A stretch of 64,000 nt of DNA from Candidatus Phosphoribacter hodrii (GCA_016707175.1 JADJIB010000004.1:434001-498000); one strand, 5' to 3'; shown: positions 1 to 8,749, counted from the stretch's first letter. Notes: generated from the sequence alone by a model not told the origin. Translations and numbers: made by a program.

Positions 1-1207
1 CCGGCTCGTAGGCGCGGGTGCCGTGCTCGGTAGCAAGATGGGCTGGGAACGGGCCAACGTCTTCGCCCCTCGGGGGGTCGAGCCGGTCCTGGACTACTCC
101 TGGGAAGCCCCCACGTGGCTGCCCTGGTCGCGGGCCGAGCAGGCGGCGACGCGGCATACCGTCAGCATCTTCGACCAGACCTCGTTCGCGAAGTACCTTG
201 TCACCGGCCCCGACTCGGCGGCGACGTTGCAGTGGCTGTGCACCGCGGACGTCGACGTGCCGATCGGTCGCGCGGTCTACACGGGGATGCTCAACTCCGC
301 CGGCGGCTACGAAGCCGACGTCACGGTCACCCGACTCGCCCCGACGCAGTTCCTCGTCGTCAGCGGCGCCGCCTCGGCCGTGCGCGACGTCGACTGGATC
401 CGCCGCAAGGCGCCCGACGGCCACCGCACCGAGGTCGTCGACGTCACCGCGATGTATGCCGTGTTCGGCGTGATGGGGCCCGCCTCACGGGAGTTGCTCA
501 CGCGGCTCTCCGGCGCCGACCTCACCGATGCGGCCTTCCCGTTCGCCACCAGCCGCGAACTGCGACTTGGCTATGCGACCGCCCGCGCTACCCGGATCAC
601 CTATGTCGGCGAGTTGGGGTGGGAGCTCTATGTCCCCGTCGAGTTCGCTGCCGGCGTCTACGACGAATTGTTCAACGCGGGCCATTTACTCGGTGCCGCT
701 CCCGCGGGCTACTACACGATTGACGCAATGCGCCTGGAGAAGGGCTACCGCGCGTTCGGCCGCGAGCTCGTGCCGGATGCCACCCCGATCGAGGCTGGGC
801 TGAGCTTCACCTGCAAGCTCGCCTCCGGGATCGACTTCCTCGGTCGATCGGCGGTCGAGCGGGTCAAGACCGCCGGGCCGTCGCGTCGGATCGTCTCGAT
901 CGTCGTTGGTGACCCCACTGCCGAACCCCTGGCAGGCGACCCCGCGGCATACCTCTGGGGTGGGGAGTTGCTCCTGCGCGACGGCGAGCCGGTCGGCCAG
1001 GTGACCAGCGCCGGATGGGGGCATGCCCTGGGAGCCCCCGTGGGGCTGGCCTGGGCGGGCTCGCGGCAGACTGGGCCGGTGACTTCCGAATGGTTGCGCA
1101 CCGGAGGATACGAGGTGGACGTCGCCGGTCGACGCGTGCCGGTGACCGTCTCGCTGCGTCCCCCCTTCGACCCCGACGGGGTCCGGCTGGGCAGGGGGCC
1201 GGCGTGA
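1..1207 (+). CDS. C-terminal part of FAD/GcvT-type amine oxidase (dimethylglycine/sarcosine dehydrogenase family), cut by window start
   Basis: The frame is open from base 2 to the stop at 1205-1207, so the N-terminal FAD domain lies outside the window. The first residues (about RLVGAGAVLGSKMGWERAN) match the bridge that joins the FAD oxidoreductase half to the aminomethyltransferase half in dimethylglycine oxidase and sarcosine dehydrogenase proteins. The remaining ~380 residues are a GcvT domain plus its C-terminal barrel, with GELGWELYVP and a late AGWGHALG segment. Family members oxidise N-methylated amines and pass the one-carbon unit to tetrahydrofolate; the substrate cannot be read here. 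The next gene starts inside the stop codon (GTGA overlap), so this is the upstream member of a compact operon. A stand-alone GcvT is unlikely because the frame continues upstream with no start codon. Confidence 0.8.
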   Translation, partial: RLVGAGAVLGSKMGWERANVFAPRGVEPVLDYSWEAPTWLPWSRAEQAATRHTVSIFDQTSFAKYLVTGPDSAATLQWLCTADVDVPIGRAVYTGMLNSAGGYEADVTVTRLAPTQFLVVSGAASAVRDVDWIRRKAPDGHRTEVVDVTAMYAVFGVMGPASRELLTRLSGADLTDAAFPFATSRELRLGYATARATRITYVGELGWELYVPVEFAAGVYDELFNAGHLLGAAPAGYYTIDAMRLEKGYRAFGRELVPDATPIEAGLSFTCKLASGIDFLGRSAVERVKTAGPSRRIVSIVVGDPTAEPLAGDPAAYLWGGELLLRDGEPVGQVTSAGWGHALGAPVGLAWAGSRQTGPVTSEWLRTGGYEVDVAGRRVPVTVSLRPPFDPDGVRLGRGPA

Positions 1208-1941
1208 TCATCCCCCTGCACAACGACCTGTCCGAGCATGTCCTGCGGCCCAGTTCCGGCAACGCCTTCGAGCTCACCGTCGAGCAGTTGGCGACCGCGA
1301 TCCGCCTCGGCGCGTTCCGCGACGGCGACCTGCTCCCACCCGAACGCGAGCTCGCCGAACGCCTTGCTGTGTCGCGCAGCACCCTGCGCGAGGCGATCGC
1401 CGCCCTGCGCGACTCGGGCTTGGTGACCACGCGCCGCGGCCGCGGTGGCGGCACCATGGTGACGTATGCCGGTGAGGCGCCGGGGTCGGTCCCCTTGCCC
1501 CAGCCGCAGCGCACCGCAACCGCGATCGCCGACGTCTTGGACTTCCGCCGGGTCGTCGAGCCGGGGGCGGCCGCGCTGGCCGCGACGCGAACCCTCGCCG
1601 CCGATCAGCGGGCCTGGCTGCTGGCCTGCGCCGCCCAGGTGCGCGAGGCCCCCGATTCAGCCACTCACCGACTCAACGACTCCCGGCTGCACCTGGCCCT
1701 GGCCACCCTCTCGAGTTCGCCGATGCTCGTCGAGGCCGTGACCCGCGCCCAGGCCGCCTTGCATGAGTTGCTGCGCGGCATACCCGTCATCTCGCGCAAC
1801 ATCGCCCACTCCCACGACCAGCACGACGCCATCGTCGCGGCTGTGCTCGCTGGCGACCCCGAGACCGCCCGCGCGGTCATGGAGGAACACTGCGACGCCA
1901 CGTCGCTGCTGCTCCGTGCCCTGTTGCGTCCCCGCCCATGA
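1204..1941 (+). CDS. GntR-family regulator, FadR/FCD type
   Basis: A 245-residue protein starting at GTG 1204, which overlaps the preceding TGA by four bases. Residues ~25-85 form a GntR winged helix, with PPERELAERLAVSRSTLREAI as the recognition part followed by RRGRGGGTMV. The C-terminal ~150 residues are all-helical with the FCD pattern, including a late HDAIVAAVLAGDPETAR followed by the usual ExH (EEHCDA). FCD regulators bind small organic acids or amines and usually repress adjacent catabolic genes. The position between the oxidase and the gamma-glutamyl pathway genes suggests it controls this cluster; that is an inference, and no operator is obvious. Confidence 0.85.
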   Translation: MIIPLHNDLSEHVLRPSSGNAFELTVEQLATAIRLGAFRDGDLLPPERELAERLAVSRSTLREAIAALRDSGLVTTRRGRGGGTMVTYAGEAPGSVPLPQPQRTATAIADVLDFRRVVEPGAAALAATRTLAADQRAWLLACAAQVREAPDSATHRLNDSRLHLALATLSSSPMLVEAVTRAQAALHELLRGIPVISRNIAHSHDQHDAIVAAVLAGDPETARAVMEEHCDATSLLLRALLRPRP

Positions 1942-1969
1942 CCCGTCCCCCCTCACCGAAGGATCGACG

Positions 1970-3334
1970 ATGACCCGACCCGAGCTCACCCTCGACCAAT
2001 TGCGTGCCGAGATCGCCGACGGGACCATCGACACCGTCGTGGTCGCCTTCACCGACATGCAAGGCCGATTGCAGGGCAAGCGGATCCACGGTCAGTGGTT
2101 CGTCGACACCGTCCTGGGCCACGGCACCGAGGGCTGCAACTACCTGCTGGCCGTCGACGTCGAGATGAACACCGTTGATGGCTATGCCATCAGCTCGTGG
2201 GAGACCGGCTACGGCGACATGATGTTCGACCTCGACCTCACGACGTTGCGACGGACCCCGGGGCAGAACTATTCGGCGACGGTCCAGTGCGACCTCGCCT
2301 GGCTCGACGGCAGGGGGCTGGTGCGCCAGTCGCCGCGCTCGGTGCTGCGCGCGCAGGTGGATGCTGCCGCGGCGCTGGGTTTCACCGCCCTCGCCGGCAC
2401 CGAGTTGGAGTTCATCGTCTTCGAGCAGTCGTATGCCGCCGCGTGGGACGCGCGCTACGTCGGCCTCACGGGGGTCAACCGCTATAACGTCGACTACTCC
2501 ATCCAGGGCGGCACCGTCGTCGAACCGCTGCTGCGCGAGATCCGCAACGAGATGTATGCCGCGGGCCTCAAGGTCGAGTCGGCCAAGGGGGAGTGCAACC
2601 TCGGCCAGCATGAGATCGCCTTCCGTTACGAGGATGTCCTGCGCACCTGCGACAACCACGTCATCTACAAGAACGCCGCCAAGGAGATCGCCGCGAAGCA
2701 CGGGCAATCGCTGACCTTCATGGCGAAGTACGACGAACGCGAGGGCAACTCCTGCCACATCCACCTGTCGCTGCGCGGCACCGACGGCAGCACCGTCTTC
2801 GCCGACGATGGGCGCGAGGGTGGGCACAGCGACGTCTTCGACCACTTCCTCGCCGGTGTCCAGGCCACCCTGCGTGAGCTGACCTACTTCTACGCACCAA
2901 ACATCAACTCCTACAAGCGATTCCAACCCGGCAGCTTCGCCCCGACCGCGATCGCCTGGGGCCGGGACAACCGGACCTGTGCGCTGCGCGTCGTCGGCCA
3001 CGGCTCTGGCCTGCGGGTGGAGAACCGGGTGCCCGGCGGCGATGTCAATCCCTACCTCGCGGTGGCGGCGATGCTCGCGGGCGGGTTGCACGGCATACGC
3101 GAGGGGTTGGCGTTGGAGCCGCGGTTCGACGGCAACGCCTACGCCTCCGACAAGGCCCGCGTGCCGACCACGTTGGTGGAGGCCCGCGAGTTGCTCCTAG
3201 GCTCGGCCGTGGCGCGGGCGGCGTTCGGGGACGAGGTTGTCGAGCACTACGCCCACGCGGCCCAGGTGGAGGTCGACGCGTTCAACCGGGCCGTCACTGA
3301 CTGGGAACTCATCCGCGGATTCGAAAGGCTGTGA
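1970..3334 (+). CDS. Glutamine-synthetase-like gamma-glutamyl-amine ligase
   Basis: A 454-residue protein from ATG 1970, 28 bases after the GntR stop. It carries the catalytic landmarks of the glutamine synthetase fold: GTELEF, KGECNLGQHEIAF (glutamate ligands), SCHIHLSL, and a C-terminal block running from INSYKRF to RVVG and VENRVPGGDVNPYLA. The length is that of the GS-like amide ligases (PuuA, GlnT, or actinobacterial GlnA2/GlnA4 types), and the N-terminal beta-grasp is shorter than in housekeeping GlnA. It probably uses ATP to join glutamate to an amine. The flanking aldehyde dehydrogenase and PuuD-like hydrolase fit a gamma-glutamylation route. Which amine it takes (putrescine, ethanolamine, methylated amine) cannot be decided from sequence. 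Confidence 0.82.
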   Translation: MTRPELTLDQLRAEIADGTIDTVVVAFTDMQGRLQGKRIHGQWFVDTVLGHGTEGCNYLLAVDVEMNTVDGYAISSWETGYGDMMFDLDLTTLRRTPGQNYSATVQCDLAWLDGRGLVRQSPRSVLRAQVDAAAALGFTALAGTELEFIVFEQSYAAAWDARYVGLTGVNRYNVDYSIQGGTVVEPLLREIRNEMYAAGLKVESAKGECNLGQHEIAFRYEDVLRTCDNHVIYKNAAKEIAAKHGQSLTFMAKYDEREGNSCHIHLSLRGTDGSTVFADDGREGGHSDVFDHFLAGVQATLRELTYFYAPNINSYKRFQPGSFAPTAIAWGRDNRTCALRVVGHGSGLRVENRVPGGDVNPYLAVAAMLAGGLHGIREGLALEPRFDGNAYASDKARVPTTLVEARELLLGSAVARAAFGDEVVEHYAHAAQVEVDAFNRAVTDWELIRGFERL

Positions 3335-3341
3335 GCACCAC

Positions 3342-4742
3342 GTGAACACCAGACTGAGCACGACGGTGTCGAGCACGCACGAGGTCATCAACCCGTCGAC
3401 CGAACAGGTCGTCGCGACCGTCCCGTCGCTGTCGGTCGAGGAGACCGATGCCGCGATCGCGCGGGCCGAGGCCGCCTTCCCGGCGTGGCGGGCCGTCAGC
3501 CCGGCCGATCGTGGCCGACTGCTGCGGCGGTTCTCCGAGGTGGTCGACGCCCACATCGACGAACTCGCCCAACTCGAGGTCACCGGCTCTGGGCACACCA
3601 TCGGCAACGCCCGCTGGGAGGCCGGCAACGTCCGCGACGTGCTCGCCTACTACGCGGCCGCACCCGAGCGGTTGTTCGGCAAGCAGATCCCCGTCGCCGG
3701 CGGTCTGGACGTCACCTTCAAGGAGCCCTTCGGCGTCGTCTCGGTGATCGTCCCCTGGAACTTCCCCATGCCGATCGCCGGCTGGGGCTTCGCTCCTGCG
3801 CTCGCCGCCGGCAACGTCGTCGTCCTCAAGCCCGCCGAGCTCACCCCGCTCACGGCCATCCGCCTGGGGGAGTTGGCCCTGGAGGCGGGGCTGCCCGAAG
3901 GGGTGTTCACCGTCCTGCCCGGCAAGGGATCGATTGTCGGCGAACGGTTCGTCACCCACCCGGCCGTGCGCAAGGTCTGTTTCACCGGCTCGACCGAGGT
4001 CGGCCAGCGGATCATGCGTGGCGCGGCCGAGCAGATCAAGCGGGTCACCCTTGAGTTGGGTGGCAAGAGCGCCAACATCGTCTTCGCCGACTCCGACCTG
4101 GAGAAGGCAGCGGCCAGCGCACCGATGTCGGTCTTCGACAACTCCGGGCAGGACTGTTGCGCGCGCAGCCGGATCCTCGTGCAGGCCAGCGTCTATGACC
4201 GGTTCATGGAGTTGTTCGAGACCGCAGTCAAGGGGGTCGTCGTCACCGACCCGGCCGACGAGGCCGCCCAGATGGGTCCGCTGATCAGCGCCGACCACCG
4301 CGCGCACGTCCGCGGCTTCGTCGAGGGCAGCGCCGACTCGGTCGATGTCGCCTTCCGCGGCACCGCCCCGACGGGGGCCGGCTGGTGGTATCCGCCGACC
4401 GTCGTCATTCCCCGCTCGACGCAGGACACGGTCTGGCAGGAGGAGATCTTCGGCCCGGTGGTTGCCGTGTTGCCGTTCGACGACGAAGCCGACGCGATTG
4501 CCAAAGCAAACGACACGGCATACGGGCTGTCGGGGTCGATCTGGACCCGCGACGTGGGGCGCGCGATCCGCGTCGCCCGTGGGGTCGAGGCCGGCAACCT
4601 GTCGGTCAACAGCCACAGCAGCGTCCGCTACGCCACCCCGTTCGGCGGGTTCAAGCAGTCCGGGCTCGGGCGCGAGCTCGGCCCGGACGCCCTCGACGCT
4701 TTCACCGAGGTGAAGAACGTCTTCTTCGCCACCGACGACTGA
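3342..4742 (+). CDS. NAD(P)-dependent aldehyde dehydrogenase (PuuC/betaine-aldehyde type)
   Basis: A 466-residue protein from GTG 3342, seven bases after the ligase stop. It has the full aldehyde dehydrogenase pattern: SVIVPWNFPM, PAELTPLTA, FTGSTEVGQ, LELGGKSANIVF (catalytic Glu), and GQDCCARSR containing the nucleophilic Cys, then EEIFGPVVAVLPF near the end. The cofactor-binding Rossmann half precedes the catalytic half as usual. In a gamma-glutamyl amine pathway this enzyme would oxidise the gamma-glutamyl aldehyde to the acid that the amidohydrolase then splits. The assignment to that step rests on gene context. A general betaine-aldehyde or vanillin-type specificity is possible. Confidence 0.88.
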   Translation: MNTRLSTTVSSTHEVINPSTEQVVATVPSLSVEETDAAIARAEAAFPAWRAVSPADRGRLLRRFSEVVDAHIDELAQLEVTGSGHTIGNARWEAGNVRDVLAYYAAAPERLFGKQIPVAGGLDVTFKEPFGVVSVIVPWNFPMPIAGWGFAPALAAGNVVVLKPAELTPLTAIRLGELALEAGLPEGVFTVLPGKGSIVGERFVTHPAVRKVCFTGSTEVGQRIMRGAAEQIKRVTLELGGKSANIVFADSDLEKAAASAPMSVFDNSGQDCCARSRILVQASVYDRFMELFETAVKGVVVTDPADEAAQMGPLISADHRAHVRGFVEGSADSVDVAFRGTAPTGAGWWYPPTVVIPRSTQDTVWQEEIFGPVVAVLPFDDEADAIAKANDTAYGLSGSIWTRDVGRAIRVARGVEAGNLSVNSHSSVRYATPFGGFKQSGLGRELGPDALDAFTEVKNVFFATDD

Positions 4743-4794
4743 CCGGATCGAGCGCTCGCGCCAGTCGGTTCACGACCCCGAAGGAAGGACACAC

Positions 4795-5562
4795 ATGTCT
4801 GGCAGGTTGGACGGCAAGGTCGCCGTGATCACCGGAGGCTGCTCGGGCATCGGCCTGGCGACCGTGCGGCGATTCGTCGCCGAGGGTGCCAAGGTCGTGG
4901 TCGGCGACCTCAACGACGAGGCCGGTGCAGCGTTGGCCGACGAGCTCGGCATCCTCTATGTCCGCTGCGACGTGACGAGCAAAGAGGCCGTCGACGCGAT
5001 GTTCGCGGCTGCCAAGGAGCACTTCGGCAGCGTCGACATCGCCTTCAACAACGCCGGCATCTCGCCGCCGGACGACGACTCGATCCTCGACACCGATCTC
5101 GACGCGTGGCGCCGGGTGCAGGAGGTCAACCTCACCTCCGTCTACCTGTGCTGCAAGGCGGCGCTGCCCTACATGATCGAGCAGGGCAAGGGCTCGATCA
5201 TCAACACGGCGTCCTTCGTCGCGGTCATGGGGGCGGCCACCTCGCAGATCTCCTACTCCGCCTCCAAGGGCGGTGTGCTGACGATGACCCGTGAGTTGGG
5301 CGTGCAGTTCGCCCGGCAGGGCATCCGGGTCAACGCGCTGTGCCCGGGCCCGGTCAACACCCCGTTGCTGCAGGAGTTGTTCGCCAAGGACGCCGAGCGC
5401 GCTGCCCGGCGCTTGGTGCACATCCCCATGGGCCGGTTCGGTGAGCCCGAGGAGATGGCCAGCGCGGTGCTGTTCCTCGCCTCCGACGAGTCCAGCTTCA
5501 TGACCGCCTCGACGTTCTTGGTCGACGGTGGCATCTCGGCCGCTTACGTCACGCCCCTCTGA
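4795..5562 (+). CDS. Short-chain dehydrogenase/reductase
   Basis: A 255-residue classical SDR. The N-terminal TGGCSGIG dinucleotide motif is at about residues 13-20, NNAG follows at mid-protein, and the catalytic Tyr-Lys lies in YSASKGG. The C-terminal VDGGISAAYV is typical of FabG-like members. Acidic residues after the second strand (VVVGDLND) favour NAD over NADP. It starts 52 bases after the aldehyde dehydrogenase in the same direction and belongs to the same putative operon. It may oxidise an alcohol produced from the amine, for example if the substrate is an amino alcohol. The substrate is unknown. Confidence 0.88.
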   Translation: MSGRLDGKVAVITGGCSGIGLATVRRFVAEGAKVVVGDLNDEAGAALADELGILYVRCDVTSKEAVDAMFAAAKEHFGSVDIAFNNAGISPPDDDSILDTDLDAWRRVQEVNLTSVYLCCKAALPYMIEQGKGSIINTASFVAVMGAATSQISYSASKGGVLTMTRELGVQFARQGIRVNALCPGPVNTPLLQELFAKDAERAARRLVHIPMGRFGEPEEMASAVLFLASDESSFMTASTFLVDGGISAAYVTPL

Positions 5563-5586
5563 AGCGACTGAGTAGGCGATCGAACC

Positions 5587-6438
5587 ATGGGTCAGCCGCG
5601 CCGCCCGGTCATTGGGATCACCTGTTACGTCGAGTCGATCGACCGACCGCCGTGGGTGTCCCAACCCAGTGCCGTGCTGCCCCGCATGTATCTCGAGCAC
5701 GTCGCCCGGGCCGGGGGGATCCCCGTGATCCTCCCGCCCGGCGACGAGCACCTCACCGACGCCGAGGCCGACGCGCAGGCCCGCGAGGTGCTTGACCGGG
5801 TCGACGGGCTGATCATCGCCGGGGGAGCGGACGTTCAGGCCAGCAGGTATGCCGCCCTCCCGCACCCCACGTCGCAGGCGCCTCGCCCGGACCGCGACGC
5901 GTGGGAGTTGGCGTTGGCCCGGGTCTCGGCGGAGACCGGCATACCGATCCTGGGGGTCTGCCGGGGGATGCAGATCATGGCGGTGGCCAACGGGGGCACC
6001 CTCGACCAACACCTGCCTGACACGGTGGGGACCGACGTGCATCTGCAGACGGCGGGCGTCTTCACGCGGCATACCGTGCGGGTGGCGGATGGCTCGCACC
6101 TGGCCGGCGTGCTGGGAGCGGAGACGGTGGAGGTGCCCACCTACCACCACCAGGGGGTGGCGACCCATCCCGGCTACGCCGCGACGGCGTGGACCGCCGA
6201 TGGCGTCGTGGAGGCGTTCGAGGACCCGCAGGCCCGCTTCCGCCTGGCCGTCCAGTGGCACCCCGAGGCGGCCGAGGACTCCTCGCTGTTCCGAAGTCTT
6301 TGGTCGCTGCGGCGACGACGTGGTCCGCATCGCGAGACACCTTGTCCGGAAGCGGTCCGGAGTGACACCCTGTACAACGTGACCCACACCACCCTCGCCG
6401 CTGCGCGCAACATGCCAGCTGCCCTCGTTATTACCTGA
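5587..6438 (+). CDS. PuuD-like gamma-glutamyl amide hydrolase (class I glutamine amidotransferase fold); C-terminus doubtful
   Basis: The protein has the C26 peptidase pattern: PVIGITCY at the start, LIIAGGADV (oxyanion loop), GVCRGMQ with the nucleophilic Cys, and VQWHPE with the catalytic His and Glu. It probably hydrolyses a gamma-glutamyl amide, releasing glutamate and completing the ligase/dehydrogenase pathway. The normal family ending follows WHPEAAEDSSLF with a short helix such as LVAAA. Here that helix (VAAATTW...) lies in another frame, ending at a TGA at 6363-6365, whereas the annotated frame runs on as WSLRRRRG... into the cimA leader. A one-base indel near 6297-6303 would explain this. 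The last ~45 residues given here are therefore suspect. Confidence 0.75.
   Translation: MGQPRRPVIGITCYVESIDRPPWVSQPSAVLPRMYLEHVARAGGIPVILPPGDEHLTDAEADAQAREVLDRVDGLIIAGGADVQASRYAALPHPTSQAPRPDRDAWELALARVSAETGIPILGVCRGMQIMAVANGGTLDQHLPDTVGTDVHLQTAGVFTRHTVRVADGSHLAGVLGAETVEVPTYHHQGVATHPGYAATAWTADGVVEAFEDPQARFRLAVQWHPEAAEDSSLFRSLWSLRRRRGPHRETPCPEAVRSDTLYNVTHTTLAAARNMPAALVIT
6412..6438 (+). CDS. Branched-chain amino acid leader peptide of the cimA attenuator
   Basis: ATG 6412 opens a nine-codon frame reading MPAALVIT and stop. It has consecutive Leu-Val-Ile codons immediately before a strong hairpin and a Rho-independent terminator. An in-frame GTG at 6379 could give a 19-residue version. This is the arrangement of classical translation-coupled attenuators: ribosome stalling at Leu/Val/Ile codons when charged tRNA is scarce would prevent terminator formation. 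The downstream gene, citramalate synthase, leads to isoleucine and leucine, which fits. The frame coincides with the tail of the PuuD-like frame, which is probably accidental. Confidence 0.7.
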   Translation: MPAALVIT

Positions 6439-6491
6439 GCGCGACGAGAACACTCGTCGCGCAGACCTCCCGCACCCGGGGGGTCTTTTTG
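6439..6491 (+). terminator. Attenuator hairpin and intrinsic terminator before cimA
   Basis: Directly after the leader stop there is a perfect 10-bp inverted repeat (arms 6439-6448 GCGCGACGAG and 6453-6462, loop AACA). A second hairpin follows: 6463-6471 AGACCTCCC pairs with 6478-6486 GGGGGGTCT (one G-T wobble, loop GCACCC), then a T run. The second element is a textbook Rho-independent terminator, which is rare in this GC-rich window. With the Leu-Val-Ile leader it forms a transcription attenuator about 65 bases ahead of cimA. Confidence 0.82.
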
Positions 6492-6555
6492 TTGGTCCAG
6501 GCACCACCCCCGCCGGCCAGCAGCGACGAGAACCGACCGATACGAAAGTGATTCC

Positions 6556-8145
6556 ATGTCCACGGCCAGTCCCGAGTTGCACGTCTACGACACGACCTTG
6601 CGCGATGGCGCCCAGCAGGAGGGTCTGAACCTTTCGGTCGTAGACAAGCTCGCCATTGCTCGTCAGCTTGACGAGCTCGGGGTCGGTTACATCGAAGGCG
6701 GCTGGCCGGGCGCCAACCCCAAGGACACGGAGTTCTTCGCGCGGGCGCAGCAGGAGTTGGATCTGCGCAACGCCACTCTTGCGGCGTTCGGCGCTACCCG
6801 CCGAGCGGGGTCGACGGCTGCCGCCGACCCGCTCGTCCGGGCCCTGCTTGACTCGGGTGCCTCGGTCGTCACCCTGGTCGCCAAGTCGCATGCCCGCCAC
6901 GTCGAGCTGGCGTTGCGGACCACTCTCGCCGAGAACCTCGAGATGATCCGCGACACGGTGACCTTCCTGCGCGGTGAAGGCCGCCGGGTGTTCCTTGACG
7001 CTGAGCACTTCTTCGACGGTTACCGACTCGACCGGGCCTACGCCCTGGAGTGCGTCCGGACCGCGGCCGAGGCCGGCGCCGAGGTCGCTGCGCTCTGCGA
7101 CACCAACGGTGGGATGCTGCCCGCACAGATCGCCGATGTCGTCCGCGACGTCCTCGACTCCACGGGTGCGCGCGTGGGCATCCACTGCCACAACGACACC
7201 GGATGCGCCGTCGCGAACTCGATGGCTGCGGTGGCTGCCGGGGCGACCCACGTCCAGGGGACGGTCAACGGCTACGGCGAGCGCACTGGCAACGCCAACA
7301 TCCTCACCCTCGTCTCCAACCTGCAGATCAAGCAGGGTATGCCGTTGCTCGAGCCGCAGCGGCTGCGTGAGGCCACCCGGATCTCGCACGCCATCAGCGA
7401 GGTCACCAACGTCCCGCCCTACAGCCGCCAGCCGTACGTCGGCTCGAGCGCTTTCGCTCACAAGGCCGGCCTGCACGCCAGCGCTCTCAAGGTCGACCCC
7501 GACCTCTACCAGCACACCGACCCCGCGCTCGTCGGCAACGCGATGCGAACGCTCGTGTCGGATATGGCCGGCCGCGCGAGCATCGAGCTCAAGGCCAAGG
7601 AGATGGGCGTCGACCTCACCGATCAGTCCGAGCTCGTCGCCGCGGTTCTCGCCGAGGTCAAGGAGCTCGAGCTGCGTGGTTGGACCTTCGACGCGGCCGA
7701 CGCGTCGTTCGAGTTGTTGCTGCGCAAGCACCTTGGCCAGGCGGTGACCTACTTCGACGTCGAGTCATGGCGGGTCATCACCGACGCCCGGGAAGCCGGC
7801 GAGGCCGTCTCTGAGGCGACCGTCAAGCTCACCGCGGGCGGATCGCGCCAGGTGGCCACCGGCGAGGGCAACGGCCCCGTCAACGCCCTGGACCACGCGT
7901 TGCGGGTGGCGCTCATGGGTGTCTACCCCGAGCTGGCCCGGCTCGAGCTCGTCGACTTCCGGGTGCGCATCCTCGACGCCTCCCACGGCACCGACGCGAT
8001 CACCCGGGTGCTCATCGAGACGTCCGACGGGACGACGACCTGGCAGACCGTAGGGGTGGCCCCCAATATCGTCGAGGCCTCCTGGCGAGCCCTCGTCGAC
8101 GGCATCACCTACGGCCTGAGCCGCCAGGGGGTGTCGGCGCGATGA
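6556..8145 (+). CDS. cimA: Citramalate synthase
   Basis: A 529-residue member of the isopropylmalate/homocitrate synthase family. It starts with LHVYDTTLRDGAQQEG, the HMGL-like substrate-binding loop, followed by YIEGGWPG, CDTNGGMLP, and HCHNDTGCAVANSMAA with the metal-binding HCHND. The GYGERTGNAN signature and the C-terminal regulatory (LeuA-dimer) region from about residue 400 match the citramalate synthase subgroup, which has the GGWPG variation rather than the typical LeuA sequence. The enzyme condenses pyruvate and acetyl-CoA to citramalate, giving isoleucine without threonine. Expression is probably controlled by the leader/attenuator at 6412-6491. Confidence 0.88.
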   Translation: MSTASPELHVYDTTLRDGAQQEGLNLSVVDKLAIARQLDELGVGYIEGGWPGANPKDTEFFARAQQELDLRNATLAAFGATRRAGSTAAADPLVRALLDSGASVVTLVAKSHARHVELALRTTLAENLEMIRDTVTFLRGEGRRVFLDAEHFFDGYRLDRAYALECVRTAAEAGAEVAALCDTNGGMLPAQIADVVRDVLDSTGARVGIHCHNDTGCAVANSMAAVAAGATHVQGTVNGYGERTGNANILTLVSNLQIKQGMPLLEPQRLREATRISHAISEVTNVPPYSRQPYVGSSAFAHKAGLHASALKVDPDLYQHTDPALVGNAMRTLVSDMAGRASIELKAKEMGVDLTDQSELVAAVLAEVKELELRGWTFDAADASFELLLRKHLGQAVTYFDVESWRVITDAREAGEAVSEATVKLTAGGSRQVATGEGNGPVNALDHALRVALMGVYPELARLELVDFRVRILDASHGTDAITRVLIETSDGTTTWQTVGVAPNIVEASWRALVDGITYGLSRQGVSAR

Positions 8146-8717
8146 GCATCGACCACGCGGCCCCGCCGCAGACGGCGCACGCCACGCGGCATACCGCGCC
8201 TGCGGCCGGAGTGGGGCTGGTCCTGCGGCCCGCCCGAGCCGACGAAGCGCCGTTGCTCTCCGAGCTCGCGTTGCGCAGCAAGGGCTGGTGGGGTCACAGC
8301 GCGTCCTTCCTGCGGGCCTGTGAGGCCGAGTTGACCCTCTCGCCCGAGCAGGCGGCCAAGGCGGTCCTCGTTGAGGTCGACGGGGTCGTCGCTGGCTTCC
8401 ACCTGCTGGCCCCGTCGTCGGTCGGCAGTGATGTCGGTGAGCTGGACATGCTCTTCGTCGACCCCCCGTTCATCGGGTCGGGGATCGGGCGGATCCTCTT
8501 CGAGGACGCTCGGCGCTCGGCTGCGGGTCGCGGGTGGACCCGGGTGCAGATCGAGGCCGACCCTCAGGCGCGCCCGTTCTACGAGCGGCTCGGCGCCGTG
8601 CAGGTCGGCGAGCGGCTGAGCCGTTCGGTGCCCGGCCGCAGCTTGCCGTTGTTCGAGTTGACCCTGCGAGGCGGCGGCAGCTCGCGCCCCATCGGTCGCG
8701 CGACCTACTGGCGCTGA
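8142..8717 (+). CDS. GNAT-family N-acetyltransferase
   Basis: A 191-residue protein whose ATG overlaps the cimA stop (GATGAG), implying translational coupling. A basic N-terminal extension of ~25 residues precedes LRPARADEAPLLSEL, the start of the GNAT fold. The acetyl-CoA loop is VDPPFIGSGIGRILFEDA (Q/R-x-x-G-x-G/A pattern as GSGIGR) and the last motif is ADPQARPFYERLGAVQVGE. The acceptor substrate is not identifiable. Confidence 0.8.
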   Translation: MSIDHAAPPQTAHATRHTAPAAGVGLVLRPARADEAPLLSELALRSKGWWGHSASFLRACEAELTLSPEQAAKAVLVEVDGVVAGFHLLAPSSVGSDVGELDMLFVDPPFIGSGIGRILFEDARRSAAGRGWTRVQIEADPQARPFYERLGAVQVGERLSRSVPGRSLPLFELTLRGGGSSRPIGRATYWR

Positions 8718-8749
8718 CTCTCGGCGCGACCGCGGTGGGTTTGCCTGGG

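Noticed and set aside
4702..7731. A 1009-codon open frame on the minus strand
   Set aside because: It lies antisense to the SDR, PuuD-like and cimA genes, is low-complexity in composition, and results from the GC-rich third-position bias of the real genes.
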